From: Streptomyces sp. R33
GTDB lineage: Bacteria; Actinomycetota; Actinomycetes; Streptomycetales; Streptomycetaceae
Assembly: GCF_041200175.1 (NCBI RefSeq)
Contig: NZ_CP165727.1
Coordinates: 6,761,501 to 6,825,500, forward strand
Length of the DNA: 64,000 nucleotides
Direction: 5' to 3'
Shown: positions 8,355 through 16,359 of the stretch, one piece after another
Position numbering within the stretch: the first letter of the stretch is position 1
Layout of the letters: each line of letters opens with the position of its first letter
Position numbers and translations under genes: made by a program
The notes under the pieces: generated by a model
Databases searched by the model: none
Told to the model about the DNA's origin: nothing
The model's input: only the letters and a program-made list of their open reading frames with translations

Positions 8355-9047
8355 ATGACTACCACCTTCCCGGACGTCACCATCAGCACGGACCGGCTGG
8401 TGCTGCGCCCCTTCGACGGGGAGGACGTCACTGCGCTCGCCGAGATGATGAACGACGAGCACGTCACCGCCTGGACCTCCGTACCGCACCCCTACACCCA
8501 GGCCGACGCGCAGGCCTGGGCCACCCGGGACTCCCACGCGGAGCGCACCGAGGGCAGGGGCATCGTCTTCGCCGTCGCCGAGTTCCTCACGCAGCGCCTC
8601 GTCGGCATCGTGCACCTGCAGAACACCAACTGGCGCACCCGCAGCGCCGAGGTCGGCTACGTCACCGCCCCCTGGGCCCGCGGCGAGGGCTACGCCAGCG
8701 AGTCCGTACTCGCCGTCGCCCAGTGGCTCTTCCGCGACCAGGGCTTCGAACGCCTCGAACTGCGCACCGCCGCCGACAACACCGCCTCGCAGCAGGTGGC
8801 CCAGAAGATCGGCTGCATCAGCGAAGGCGTCCTGCGCAACGCATGGATAGTGCGCACCCAGAACCCCGACGGCTCCTGGGCGGACACCCGCACCGACCTC
8901 ATCGTCTGGAGCCTCATCCCGGAGGACGTCGAGTACACGGGGGACTCGGACGGCTACAACGGCTACAGCGGCCACGACGACTACGGATACGGCCCCGGAG
9001 CGCAGGCGGACGCGAGCGGCTACGCCGTCGGCGCCGACTGGAGCTGA
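8355..9047 (+). CDS. RimJ/RimL-type GNAT acetyltransferase
   Basis: A 230-residue GNAT protein of the RimL-like subgroup: it starts with a strand-rich TDRLVLRPFDGEDVTALAEM segment, followed by VGYVTAPWARGEGYASESVLAVAQW (acetyl-CoA site) and LRTAADNTASQQVAQKIGC (motif B). The extra C-terminal Gly/Tyr/Asp-rich tail (about residues 195-230) is low complexity. ATG 8355 is chosen because GGAG at 8345-8348 sits 6 bases before it; the ATG at 8343 lacks a site. The substrate is unknown; ribosomal-protein or small-molecule acetylation are both possible. Confidence 0.85.
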   Translation: MTTTFPDVTISTDRLVLRPFDGEDVTALAEMMNDEHVTAWTSVPHPYTQADAQAWATRDSHAERTEGRGIVFAVAEFLTQRLVGIVHLQNTNWRTRSAEVGYVTAPWARGEGYASESVLAVAQWLFRDQGFERLELRTAADNTASQQVAQKIGCISEGVLRNAWIVRTQNPDGSWADTRTDLIVWSLIPEDVEYTGDSDGYNGYSGHDDYGYGPGAQADASGYAVGADWS

Positions 9048-9126
9048 CCCGATGACCGGGTAGTCTCACCGTGCGCGCCCCTGCCGACGAAACCTCGCCC
9101 GCCCCCACCCCAGGAGACTGACGACG

Positions 9127-10344
9127 ATGGCCGACCGGGTCACGGTGATCGGCTGGGACGGCTCGCCCCTGACCGCGGCCGCCCGGTCCGCGCTCTCCGC
9201 AGCCACCCTCGTGGCCGGCGCCGCGCACCACCTCGCACTCCCCGAGGTCCCGCCCACCGCCGAACGCATCCGTCTGGGCAGCCTCGGCCTCGCCGCCCGC
9301 CGCATCGCCGGCCACCGCGGCACCGCCGTCGTCTTCGCCGACGGCGACCCCGGCTTCTTCGGCGCCGTACGCACCCTGCGCGCCCCGGAGCACGGCCTCG
9401 AGGTCGAGGTCGTCCCCGCCGTGTCCTCCGTCGCCGCCGCCTTCGCGCGCGCCGGCATGCCCTGGGACGACGCCCAGGTGGTCGTCGCCCACCCCCGCAC
9501 CCTGCGCCGCGCCGTCAACGTCTGCCGCGCCCACGCCAAGGTCGCCGTCCTCACCTCGCCCGGCGCCGGCCCCGCCGAACTCGCCCTCCTGCTCGGCGCG
9601 GTCCACCGCACCTTCGTCATCTGCGAGGAGCTCGGCACCGCCAAGGAACAGGTGACCGTCCTGACCTCCGACCGGGTCGCCGACCACAGCTGGCGCGACC
9701 CCAACGTCGTCATCGTCATCGGCGGACAGTCCGCCTCCCTCTCCTCCTCTTCCGCCACCGCCGAACCGGCCTGGCTGCTCGGCCAGAGCCCCGCCCAGAC
9801 CGGTGCCCGCGGCTGGGCCCGCCCCCTGGCCGACGCCGGGGAAGGCGAGTCGGCCCTGCTGCGCGCCGCCCAGCTCGCCCGCCTCGGCCCGCGCACCGGA
9901 GACCTCGTCTGGGACATCGGCACCGGCTCCGGCGTCTTCGCCGTGGAGGCCGCCGCGTTCGGCGCCGCCGTCATCGCGGTGGACGCCGACCCGCGCGCCT
10001 GCGAACGCGCAACTGCCGCCGCCCGCAAGCGGGGAGTGCAGCTCCAGGTCGTCGCCGGCCGCGCACCGCACGTACTGGAAGACCTCCCCGAACCCGACGT
10101 CGTCCGCATCGGCGGCGGGGGAGCCGAGGCCGCCCGGGCCGTCGCCGACCGCCGCCCCGAACGGATCGTCAGCCACGCCTCCACCCGCGACGAGGCGGAG
10201 GCGATCGGCCGCGCGCTCACCGAGGGCGGTTACACCGTCGAGTGCGCGCTCCTCCAGTCCGTGGGCCTGGACACCCGTACGTGGGGTGAACAGGACCGTT
10301 CCGTCGTGTTCCTCCTGGCAGCCGAACGCCCCGTGAATCGTTAG
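9127..10344 (+). CDS. cobL: precorrin-6Y C5,15-methyltransferase (decarboxylating), CbiE-CbiT fusion
   Basis: A 405-residue two-domain corrin enzyme. The N-terminal half (about 1-200) is the tetrapyrrole methylase CbiE: VIGWDGSPLT at the start and DGDPGFFG near residue 76. The C-terminal half (about 215-405) is the CbiT SAM-dependent domain with WDIGTGSGVFAVEAA near 262. Together they methylate C5 and C15 of precorrin-6Y with decarboxylation in cobalamin synthesis. ATG 9127 follows AGGAG (9111-9115). It is transcribed with the BluB-CobT gene downstream, 275 bases away. Confidence 0.93.
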   Translation: MADRVTVIGWDGSPLTAAARSALSAATLVAGAAHHLALPEVPPTAERIRLGSLGLAARRIAGHRGTAVVFADGDPGFFGAVRTLRAPEHGLEVEVVPAVSSVAAAFARAGMPWDDAQVVVAHPRTLRRAVNVCRAHAKVAVLTSPGAGPAELALLLGAVHRTFVICEELGTAKEQVTVLTSDRVADHSWRDPNVVIVIGGQSASLSSSSATAEPAWLLGQSPAQTGARGWARPLADAGEGESALLRAAQLARLGPRTGDLVWDIGTGSGVFAVEAAAFGAAVIAVDADPRACERATAAARKRGVQLQVVAGRAPHVLEDLPEPDVVRIGGGGAEAARAVADRRPERIVSHASTRDEAEAIGRALTEGGYTVECALLQSVGLDTRTWGEQDRSVVFLLAAERPVNR

Positions 10345-10444
10345 ACCGGACCCCGCGGTAGGCTGGCCGATCGTCGTACCGCCCTGCTGTGTCGGGGGTG
10401 ACGGCACCGCCCGATGCGCGACGTGGCGCAGTCCACAGCGGACC

Positions 10445-10627
10445 ATGGCAGTTATGGCTGCCGTGGTGGCTAACGGGCGCGACAATGCTTACTGGTTGTC
10501 GCGCAGGGTGTGCGGGAGACGAGGCGCATCGCACGGCAACCCCGCACGGCAACGCCGCCAGGCGGCCTCGTGGGCGACCGGGCGATCGAAGAGGCACAAC
10601 CGATGGGCGAGGGGTACGCATGACTGA
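10445..10627 (+). CDS. possible 60-codon leader ORF before cobT
   Basis: An open frame beginning at ATG 10445 (or ATG 10454) that overlaps the first 8 bases of cobT in another frame. It encodes a basic peptide (MAVMAAVVANGRDNAYWLSR at its start) and spans the palindrome at 10477-10504. Codon use has less GC at third positions than neighbouring genes and no ribosome binding site is obvious. It could be a coupled leader peptide or simply an untranslated structured 5' region. Confidence 0.25.
   Translation: MAVMAAVVANGRDNAYWLSRRVCGRRGASHGNPARQRRQAASWATGRSKRHNRWARGTHD
10477..10504. promoter_or_regulatory. 9-bp palindrome in cobT leader
   Basis: GCGCGACAA (10477-10485) and TTGTCGCGC (10496-10504) form a perfect inverted repeat around a 10-base AT-richer centre. 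It lies 116 bases before the cobT start, in a 275-base gap between cobL and cobT. It could be an operator or an RNA hairpin. I looked for the B12-box hallmarks of a cobalamin riboswitch here and did not find them. Confidence 0.45.
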
Positions 10628-13600
10628 CACCGGCCAGGTACCGGGCGAGGGTCTCCCGGACAACGCGGGCATGGTGGATCAGCAGGGCATTCCCGCTCCG
10701 GTCCAGAACCCGGGCCCCGTCCCCGCTCCCGTCCAGGGCGGCTACGCCTTCCAGGACCTCGTGGACAACCCGGCCGAGCCGGAGGACGAGGAACTGCTGC
10801 TGATGCCGAGCGGCCAGGGTGCGTGGAGCGACCCGCAGGTCGTCCCGCCGGCGCCGGTCTTCCCCGTCGAGACCTCGTACGGCGATGCCCCGTACGCCGA
10901 GTACCCCGAGGCGCAGCCCGCCTACGCGGAGCCCGCGTTCCCCGCACAGCCCGCGTTCCCCGACCCCTCGTACGGCGACGTCTCGTACAGCGCGGGTGCG
11001 CACGAGGCCGGCGGCCGTGACTCCGGTGCCCTCGACCTCGGCGGCCTCGTGGCCCCGCCGCAGGCGGCCGCCCCGGTGGCCCCGGCCGCGCCCGTCGCCC
11101 AGGCCATGCCCGCCCGTCGGCCGCTGCACATGGGTCCGCCCGTGCCCGAGGCCACCGGCGGAGTCGTACGCTCGCTCGCCGACCGGGGTCCGGCGGCGGC
11201 TCCCGTGGCCGCCCCGGCGCCCGTCGCCCCTGTCGCGCCCGTCGCCGCTGCCGTGAGTGCGCCCGTGGCGCCGATTCCGGTGCAGGTGGCCGGGCCGCCG
11301 ACGGTCGGTCCCGAGTACCTGGACGTCCCGCGCCCCGAGGCCGCCGCCGTACCGGCCGCGCCGCAGCCGGGCGAGACCCCGCCGCAGGCCGGCGAGCCGT
11401 GGACGGCGGAGCCGGAGCCCGTGGTGGCTCCGGAGCCCGTGGTGGCCCCCGAGTCCGCGGTGGCGCCGGAGCCCGTAGTGGCGCCGGAGCCCGTGATGGC
11501 CCCGGAGCCCGTGGTGGCTGCCGAGCCGGTCGCGGTCCCCGAGCCCGTCGTGGCACCCGAGCCGGTGGCACCCGTGGCCGCCGAGGTCCCCGAGGCCCCG
11601 GAAGCCCCTCAGCCGGAGCCGGTCGCCGTCCCGGAGCCCGCGCCGGTCGCGGAGACCGCGCCGGAGCCCGGCGCCGAGACGCCTGCGCCTGCTGCCGCGG
11701 AGCCCGTCCAGGCCCCGGCGCCCGCCGCCGAGCCCGCGCCGGAGCCGGTCGTGGCCGAGGCCGCGCCCGCGGACATGCCGGTGGCGGAAGCAGCCCTGGA
11801 GGCGCCGGCCGCCGCGCCGGAGCCGCAGGCCCCCGAGGCCGTCGAGCCCGCCGTGGTCGAGCCCGCCGCCGAGGAGCCCGTCGCCGCGGAGCCGGCCGCT
11901 CCCGAGGCCCTCGCGGCCCCCGTCGCGCCGGAAGCCGTACCGGAGTCGGCAGCCGAGGCCGTCGCACAGGTGGAGCCCGAAGCCGTTCCCGGGCAGACCC
12001 CCGCGCCGGCTGCCGAGCCGGAGGCCGAGGCAGCCGCCGAGCCGGTCGCCGAGGCCGCGCCCGAGCCCCCCGTGGAGCCCTCCGCCGGTGAAGCGGCCCC
12101 CGCGTACGCCGACGCCGAGCGCGAGGCCGTCCTGCGCGTCATCCGCGAACGCCGCGACATCCGCAACGGCTTCCGTACCGACCCGATCCCGCACGAGGTG
12201 CTGCTCCGCGTCCTGGAGGCCGCGCACCACGCGCCCAGCGTGGGCCACTCCCAGCCCTGGGACTTCGTCGTCATCCGCTCGGCCGAGACCCGCCGGACGA
12301 TGCACGAGCTCGCCCAGCGCCAGCGCGAGGCCTACGCGAAGTCGCTGCCCAAGAGCCGGGCGAAGCAGTTCAAGGAACTCAAGATCGAGGCCATCCTCGA
12401 CACCCCGGTGAACATCGTCGTCACCGCCGACCCCACCCGCGGCGGCCGCCACACCCTCGGCCGGCACACCCAGCCGCAGATGGCCCCGTACTCCTCGGCC
12501 CTCGCCGTCGAGAACCTCTGGCTCGCCGCGCGCGCCGAGGGCCTCGGCGTCGGCTGGGTCAGCTTCTTCGACGAGCGCGAGATGGTCCGCGAGCTCGGCC
12601 TGCCGGAGCACCTCGAGGTCGTCGCGTACCTGTGCGTCGGCTACGTCGACGAGTTCCCGGAGGAGCCCGAGCTGGCGCACGCCGGCTGGTCGCAGCGCCG
12701 GCCGCTGGCCTGGGTCGTGCACGAGGAGACGTACGGCCGCCGCGCGCTGCCCGGCGAGGAGCCGCACGACCTGCTCTCGGAGACGGTCGCGAGCATCCGC
12801 CCGCTCGACGCGAAGGCGCTGGGCGAGGCCTGGGAGCGCCAGAAGCGCATGACCAAGCCCGCCGGGGCCCTGGGCATGCTCGAAATCATCTCCGCCCAGC
12901 TGTCCGGCCTCTCCCGGGTCTGCCCGCCGCCGATCCCGGAGCCGGCCGCGGTCGCGATCTTCGCGGGCGACCACGGGGTCCACGCCCAGGGCGTCACCCC
13001 GTGGCCCCAGGAGGTCACCACGCAGATGGTCGCCAACTTCCTGGGCGGCGGCGCGGTCTGCAACGCGTTCGCGAACCAGGTGGGCGCCGAGGTCTGCGTC
13101 ATCGACGTCGGCGTGGCCGGCGACCTCCCCGCCACCCCGGGCCTGCTCCCGCGCAAGGTCCGCCCGGGCACGGCCGACCTCTCCACGGGCCCGGCGATGA
13201 CCCGCGAGGAGGCGATCGCGGCCATCGAGGTGGGCATCGAGACGGCCCGCGACCTCGTCGCCGCAGGCAACAAGGCCCTGCTGACCGGCGAGATGGGCAT
13301 CGCGAACACGACGGTCTCCGCAGCCCTGATCTCGGTCTTCACCGGGGTCGACCCGGCGGAGGTCACGGGCCGCGGCACCGGCATCAACGACGAGACGCAC
13401 GCCCGCAAGGTCGAGGTCGTCCGCCGCGCACTGGAGCTCCACCAGCCGGACCCGGCGGACCCGATCGGCGTCCTGGCGGCCATCGGCGGCCTGGAGCACG
13501 CGGCCATCGTCGGCCTGCTCCTCGGCGGGGCGTCCCTGCGCACTCCCGTCATCCTGGACGGCGTGAGCGCGGGCGCGGCAGCCCTGGTGGCCCGGGCCAT

Positions 13601-13820
13601 CGCCCCCGAGTCCCTCTCGGCGTGCATCGCGGGCCACCGCAGCGCGGAGCCGGGGCACGTGGCGGCCCTGAACAAGCTCGGCCTGCGCCCGCTGGTGGAC
13701 CTGGACCTGCGCCTCGGCGAGGGCACGGGCGCCCTGCTGGCCCTCCCGCTGGTCCAGAGCGCGGCCCGCGCGATGCACGAGGTGGCCACGTTCGACTCGG
13801 CGGGCGTCACCGAGAAGTAG
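10620..13820 (+). CDS. cobT: BluB-CobT fusion: DMB synthase-like and nicotinate-nucleotide:DMB phosphoribosyltransferase
   Basis: A 1066-residue protein in three parts. Residues about 1-495 are low-complexity Pro/Ala/Glu-rich, including hexapeptide repeats of the VVAPEP type, and are probably disordered. Residues about 495-710 form a BluB/nitroreductase domain (ERRDIRNGF, HHAPSVGHSQPWDFV), which in its family cleaves FMNH2 to make 5,6-dimethylbenzimidazole. Residues about 715-1066 are CobT, which activates that base with nicotinate mononucleotide: FAGDHGVHAQGV, LTGEMGIANTT, and the C-terminal LGEGTGALLALP carrying the catalytic Glu. ATG 10620 has GCGAGGGG 6 bases upstream. Fusing ligand synthesis and activation suggests channelling of DMB. 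Confidence 0.92.
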   Translation: MTDTGQVPGEGLPDNAGMVDQQGIPAPVQNPGPVPAPVQGGYAFQDLVDNPAEPEDEELLLMPSGQGAWSDPQVVPPAPVFPVETSYGDAPYAEYPEAQPAYAEPAFPAQPAFPDPSYGDVSYSAGAHEAGGRDSGALDLGGLVAPPQAAAPVAPAAPVAQAMPARRPLHMGPPVPEATGGVVRSLADRGPAAAPVAAPAPVAPVAPVAAAVSAPVAPIPVQVAGPPTVGPEYLDVPRPEAAAVPAAPQPGETPPQAGEPWTAEPEPVVAPEPVVAPESAVAPEPVVAPEPVMAPEPVVAAEPVAVPEPVVAPEPVAPVAAEVPEAPEAPQPEPVAVPEPAPVAETAPEPGAETPAPAAAEPVQAPAPAAEPAPEPVVAEAAPADMPVAEAALEAPAAAPEPQAPEAVEPAVVEPAAEEPVAAEPAAPEALAAPVAPEAVPESAAEAVAQVEPEAVPGQTPAPAAEPEAEAAAEPVAEAAPEPPVEPSAGEAAPAYADAEREAVLRVIRERRDIRNGFRTDPIPHEVLLRVLEAAHHAPSVGHSQPWDFVVIRSAETRRTMHELAQRQREAYAKSLPKSRAKQFKELKIEAILDTPVNIVVTADPTRGGRHTLGRHTQPQMAPYSSALAVENLWLAARAEGLGVGWVSFFDEREMVRELGLPEHLEVVAYLCVGYVDEFPEEPELAHAGWSQRRPLAWVVHEETYGRRALPGEEPHDLLSETVASIRPLDAKALGEAWERQKRMTKPAGALGMLEIISAQLSGLSRVCPPPIPEPAAVAIFAGDHGVHAQGVTPWPQEVTTQMVANFLGGGAVCNAFANQVGAEVCVIDVGVAGDLPATPGLLPRKVRPGTADLSTGPAMTREEAIAAIEVGIETARDLVAAGNKALLTGEMGIANTTVSAALISVFTGVDPAEVTGRGTGINDETHARKVEVVRRALELHQPDPADPIGVLAAIGGLEHAAIVGLLLGGASLRTPVILDGVSAGAAALVARAIAPESLSACIAGHRSAEPGHVAALNKLGLRPLVDLDLRLGEGTGALLALPLVQSAARAMHEVATFDSAGVTEK
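11415..11580 (+). repeat. 18-base in-frame repeats in cobT N-terminal extension
   Basis: About eight or nine imperfect tandem copies of an 18-base unit coding hexapeptides of the form V-V-A-P-E-P (variants AVAPEP, VMAPEP, VVAAEP, VAVPEP). Such repeats can change copy number by slippage without breaking the frame. The surrounding several hundred bases are similarly Pro/Ala/Glu biased. Confidence 0.8.
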
Positions 13821-13829
13821 CGGGCGGGA

Positions 13830-13890
13830 CCCGCCGTCCCCGCACCGGCTCGGCCTGGGTGGCGCAGCCCGCGGTGCGGGGCACGGCGGG
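13830..13890 (+). terminator. large hairpin downstream of cobT
   Basis: The 17-base arm 13830-13846 (starting CCCGCCGT) pairs with 13873-13890 (ending ACGGCGGG) with one bulged base and a 26-base loop. It begins 10 bases after the cobT stop. No T-run follows, as is common for Streptomyces terminators. Confidence 0.55.
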
Positions 13891-14199
13891 CACGGCGTCA
13901 CCCTGTGGTGGTCCATGGAGCCGGGCGGAAACAATTCCGAGAGCGAAGCCGTGATCTCCCCGCTCGACGCGGACGGGAACGCGGCCGGACGAACCGGCTT
14001 CGAGCCGCCCCGACGCGGACGGCCGGATCGACTCCGCGCAGGCGGGGTGCACCGCCGGGGCCGCTGCGGACCCCGGGGCGTGCTGCCGCGCAGGTGGGGA
14101 CGTATCTTGGACCCTCAGTACCGCACCACAGCTCAGCCATCCGCCGCTCCACTGCCGTAGCGGCTCGCCTCCCCGTCGCCCTCAGGAGCAGCCCCCGCC
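13891..14199. other. intergenic region without a supported gene
   Basis: About 310 bases between the cobT hairpin and the cobA-like gene. Open frames on both strands here are short and look like chance products of high GC. The promoter of the cobA-like gene should lie here, but I cannot pick a convincing -35/-10 pair. No riboswitch-like B12 box was recognised. Confidence 0.5.
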
Positions 14200-15411
14200 A
14201 TGGCCGACAGCCCCGCCTACCCCGTAGGACTCCGCCTCGCCGGCCGCCGCGTCGTCGTCATCGGCGGCGGACAGGTCGCGCAGCGCCGGCTGCCCGCGCT
14301 CGTCGCGGCCGGCGCCGACGTCCTGCTGATCTCCCCCTCCGCCACCCCCTCCGTGGACGCCATGGCGGAGACCGGCGAGATCCGCTGGGAGCGCCGCCGC
14401 TACCAGGACGGCGACCTCGACGGCGCCTGGTACGCGCTGATCGCGACCCGCGACCGGGCCGCCAACGACGCGGCCTCCGCCGAGGCCGAGAGCCGCCGGG
14501 TCTGGTGCGTGCGCGCCGACGACGCCGATGCGGCCACCGCCTGGACCCCGGCCACCGGCCGCGTCGAGGGCGTGACCGTCGCCGTCCTCAGCGGCAACGA
14601 CCCCCGCCGCTCCGCCGCCGTCCGCGACGCCGTCGTCGAGGGGCTGCGCGACGGCTCCCTCGCCACGGCCCGCACCCGCACCCCGGGTGTCTCCCTCGTC
14701 GGCGGCGGCCCCGGCGACCCGGACCTCATCACCGTCCGCGGGCGCCGCCTCCTCGCCGAGGCCGACGTCGTCATCGCCGACCGGCTCGGCCCCCGAGACC
14801 TGCTCGACGAACTCCCGCCGCACGTCGAGGTCATCGATGCCGCGAAGATCCCGTACGGCCGGTACATGGCCCAGGAGGCCATCAACAACGCCCTGATCGA
14901 GCACGCCAAGGCCGGCAAGGCCGTGGTCCGGCTCAAGGGCGGGGACCCGTACGTCTTCGGCCGCGGCATGGAGGAGCTCCAGGCGCTCGCCGAGGCCGGT
15001 ATCCCCTGCACCGTCGTCCCCGGCATCTCCAGCTCCATCTCGGTGCCCGGCGCCGTCGGCATCCCGGTCACCCACCGCGGCGTGGCGCACGAGTTCACCG
15101 TGGTCAGCGGCCACGTCGGCCCCGACGACCCGCGTTCCCTCGTGGACTGGGCCTCCCTCGCCAAGCTCACCGGCACCCTGGTGATCCTGATGGGCGTCGA
15201 CAAGATCGGCCTGATCGCCGAGGCCCTGGTCCGGCACGGCCGCTCCGCCGACACCCCGGTCGCGGTCGTCCAGGAGGGCACCACCGCCACCCAGCGCCGC
15301 GTCGACGCCACCCTCGCCACCGTCGGCGAGACGGTACGGGCGGAGGAGATCCGTCCGCCCGCGGTCATCGTGATCGGCGAGGTCGTCAACGTCCATACCC
15401 CCACCGCCTGA
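14200..15411 (+). CDS. cobA: uroporphyrinogen-III C-methyltransferase with CysG-like N-terminal domain
   Basis: A 403-residue enzyme. The N-terminal 160 residues resemble the siroheme-synthase NAD-binding domain of CysG (VVVIGGGQVAQRR), and the C-terminal 240 are a SAM-dependent uroporphyrinogen-III methyltransferase (SLVGGGPGDPDLIT, GRYMAQEAIN, VVRLKGGDPYVFGRG, PGISSSISVPG). The latter makes precorrin-2, the branch point to cobalamin and siroheme. In the N-terminal domain the stretch where CysG has ATDD reads ATRD, so dehydrogenase/chelatase activity is uncertain. The start is the ATG after an AGGAG-type site at 14181-14185. It is separated from cobT by a terminator-like hairpin. Confidence 0.92.
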   Translation: MADSPAYPVGLRLAGRRVVVIGGGQVAQRRLPALVAAGADVLLISPSATPSVDAMAETGEIRWERRRYQDGDLDGAWYALIATRDRAANDAASAEAESRRVWCVRADDADAATAWTPATGRVEGVTVAVLSGNDPRRSAAVRDAVVEGLRDGSLATARTRTPGVSLVGGGPGDPDLITVRGRRLLAEADVVIADRLGPRDLLDELPPHVEVIDAAKIPYGRYMAQEAINNALIEHAKAGKAVVRLKGGDPYVFGRGMEELQALAEAGIPCTVVPGISSSISVPGAVGIPVTHRGVAHEFTVVSGHVGPDDPRSLVDWASLAKLTGTLVILMGVDKIGLIAEALVRHGRSADTPVAVVQEGTTATQRRVDATLATVGETVRAEEIRPPAVIVIGEVVNVHTPTA

Positions 15412-15469
15412 AGCGCCCGCGCCCGGCAGGGCCGTTGGCACCACACCCCGGACAAGGCAGTATCACCCT

Positions 15470-16315
15470 GTGGCTGATCTCATCACCGTCGAAGACCCCG
15501 ACGACCCCCGCCTGCGCGACTACACGGGCCTGACCGACGTCGAACTGCGGCGCCGGCGCGAGCCCGAAGAAGGCCTGTTCATCGCCGAGGGCGAGAAGGT
15601 CATCAGACGCGCCAAGGACGCCGGGTACGAGATGCGCTCGATGCTGCTCTCCGCGAAGTGGGTCGACGTCATGCGCGACGTCATCGACGAGCTCCCGGCG
15701 CCGGTCTACGCCGTCACCCCGGAGCTCGCCGAACGCGTCACCGGCTACCACGTGCACCGCGGCGCCCTCGCCTCGATGCAGCGCAAGCCGCTCCCGACCG
15801 CCGACGAGTTGCTCGCGGGGGAGGGGGCGGGCGGCCGGATCGCCGTCTTCGAGGGCTTCGTCGACCACGCCAACCTGGGCGCCGCGTTCCGCAGCGCCGC
15901 CGCCCTCGGCATCGGCGCGATACTGCTCTCCCCGGACTGCGCGGACCCGCTCTACCGGCGCGCCATCAAGGTCTCGATGGGATCGGTGTTCTCGGTGCCG
16001 TACGGGCGCCTCGACAAGTGGCCCGCGGACCTCGAGAAGGTCCGCGAGGCGGGCTACCGGATCCTGGCCATGACGCCGAGCCCGAAGGCCACGCCGCTGG
16101 ACCAGGTCCCGCCGGAGCGCTTCGAGCGCTCCGCGATCATGCTCGGCTCCGAGGGGCACGGCCTGTCCACGTACGCGCTGCGGGCCGCCGACGAGTGGGT
16201 CCGCATCCCGATGGCCGAGGGGATCGACTCGCTGAACGTGGCCGCGGCCTCGGCGGTCGCCTTCTACGCGACCCGCCCGCCCCAGTCGCCGGTGCCCGTT
16301 CCGCCGGAGCTCTAG
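15470..16315 (+). CDS. TrmH/SpoU-family RNA 2'-O-methyltransferase
   Basis: A 281-residue SPOUT methyltransferase predicted to methylate ribose in rRNA or tRNA. An N-terminal substrate-binding region (about 1-120, with GLFIAEGEKVI) precedes the knotted domain. The three SpoU motifs are visible: NLGAAFRSAAALG (about 134-146), MLGSEGHGL (about 222-230) and IPMAEGIDSLNVAAASAV (about 245-262). The start is GTG 15470, 58 bases after the cobA-like stop; no strong Shine-Dalgarno is seen. The target nucleotide is unknown. Confidence 0.9.
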   Translation: MADLITVEDPDDPRLRDYTGLTDVELRRRREPEEGLFIAEGEKVIRRAKDAGYEMRSMLLSAKWVDVMRDVIDELPAPVYAVTPELAERVTGYHVHRGALASMQRKPLPTADELLAGEGAGGRIAVFEGFVDHANLGAAFRSAAALGIGAILLSPDCADPLYRRAIKVSMGSVFSVPYGRLDKWPADLEKVREAGYRILAMTPSPKATPLDQVPPERFERSAIMLGSEGHGLSTYALRAADEWVRIPMAEGIDSLNVAAASAVAFYATRPPQSPVPVPPEL

Positions 16316-16327
16316 AACCCCAGAGCT

Positions 16328-16359
16328 CCAGACCCTCAGAACTCCAGACCCTCAGAACT
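16328..16359. repeat. 16-bp tandem duplication at kinase 3' end
   Basis: CCAGACCCTCAGAACT occurs twice in perfect tandem (16328-16343 and 16344-16359). The second copy covers the last codons and stop of the minus-strand kinase. It probably arose by local slippage. Confidence 0.85.

Noticed and set aside
11415..11580. CRISPR array or DNA-level satellite
   Set aside because: The repeats are imperfect, in frame and without spacers; they code for hexapeptide repeats in cobT.
10470..13934. Very long minus-strand open frame opposite cobT
   Set aside because: It mirrors the codon pattern of the plus-strand gene, is Gly/Arg/His-rich and has no recognisable domain; long antisense frames are expected at this GC content.
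10345..14199. Cobalamin riboswitch near the cob genes
   Set aside because: I looked for the B12 box and associated conserved stretches in the gaps before cobT and the cobA-like gene and did not find them.
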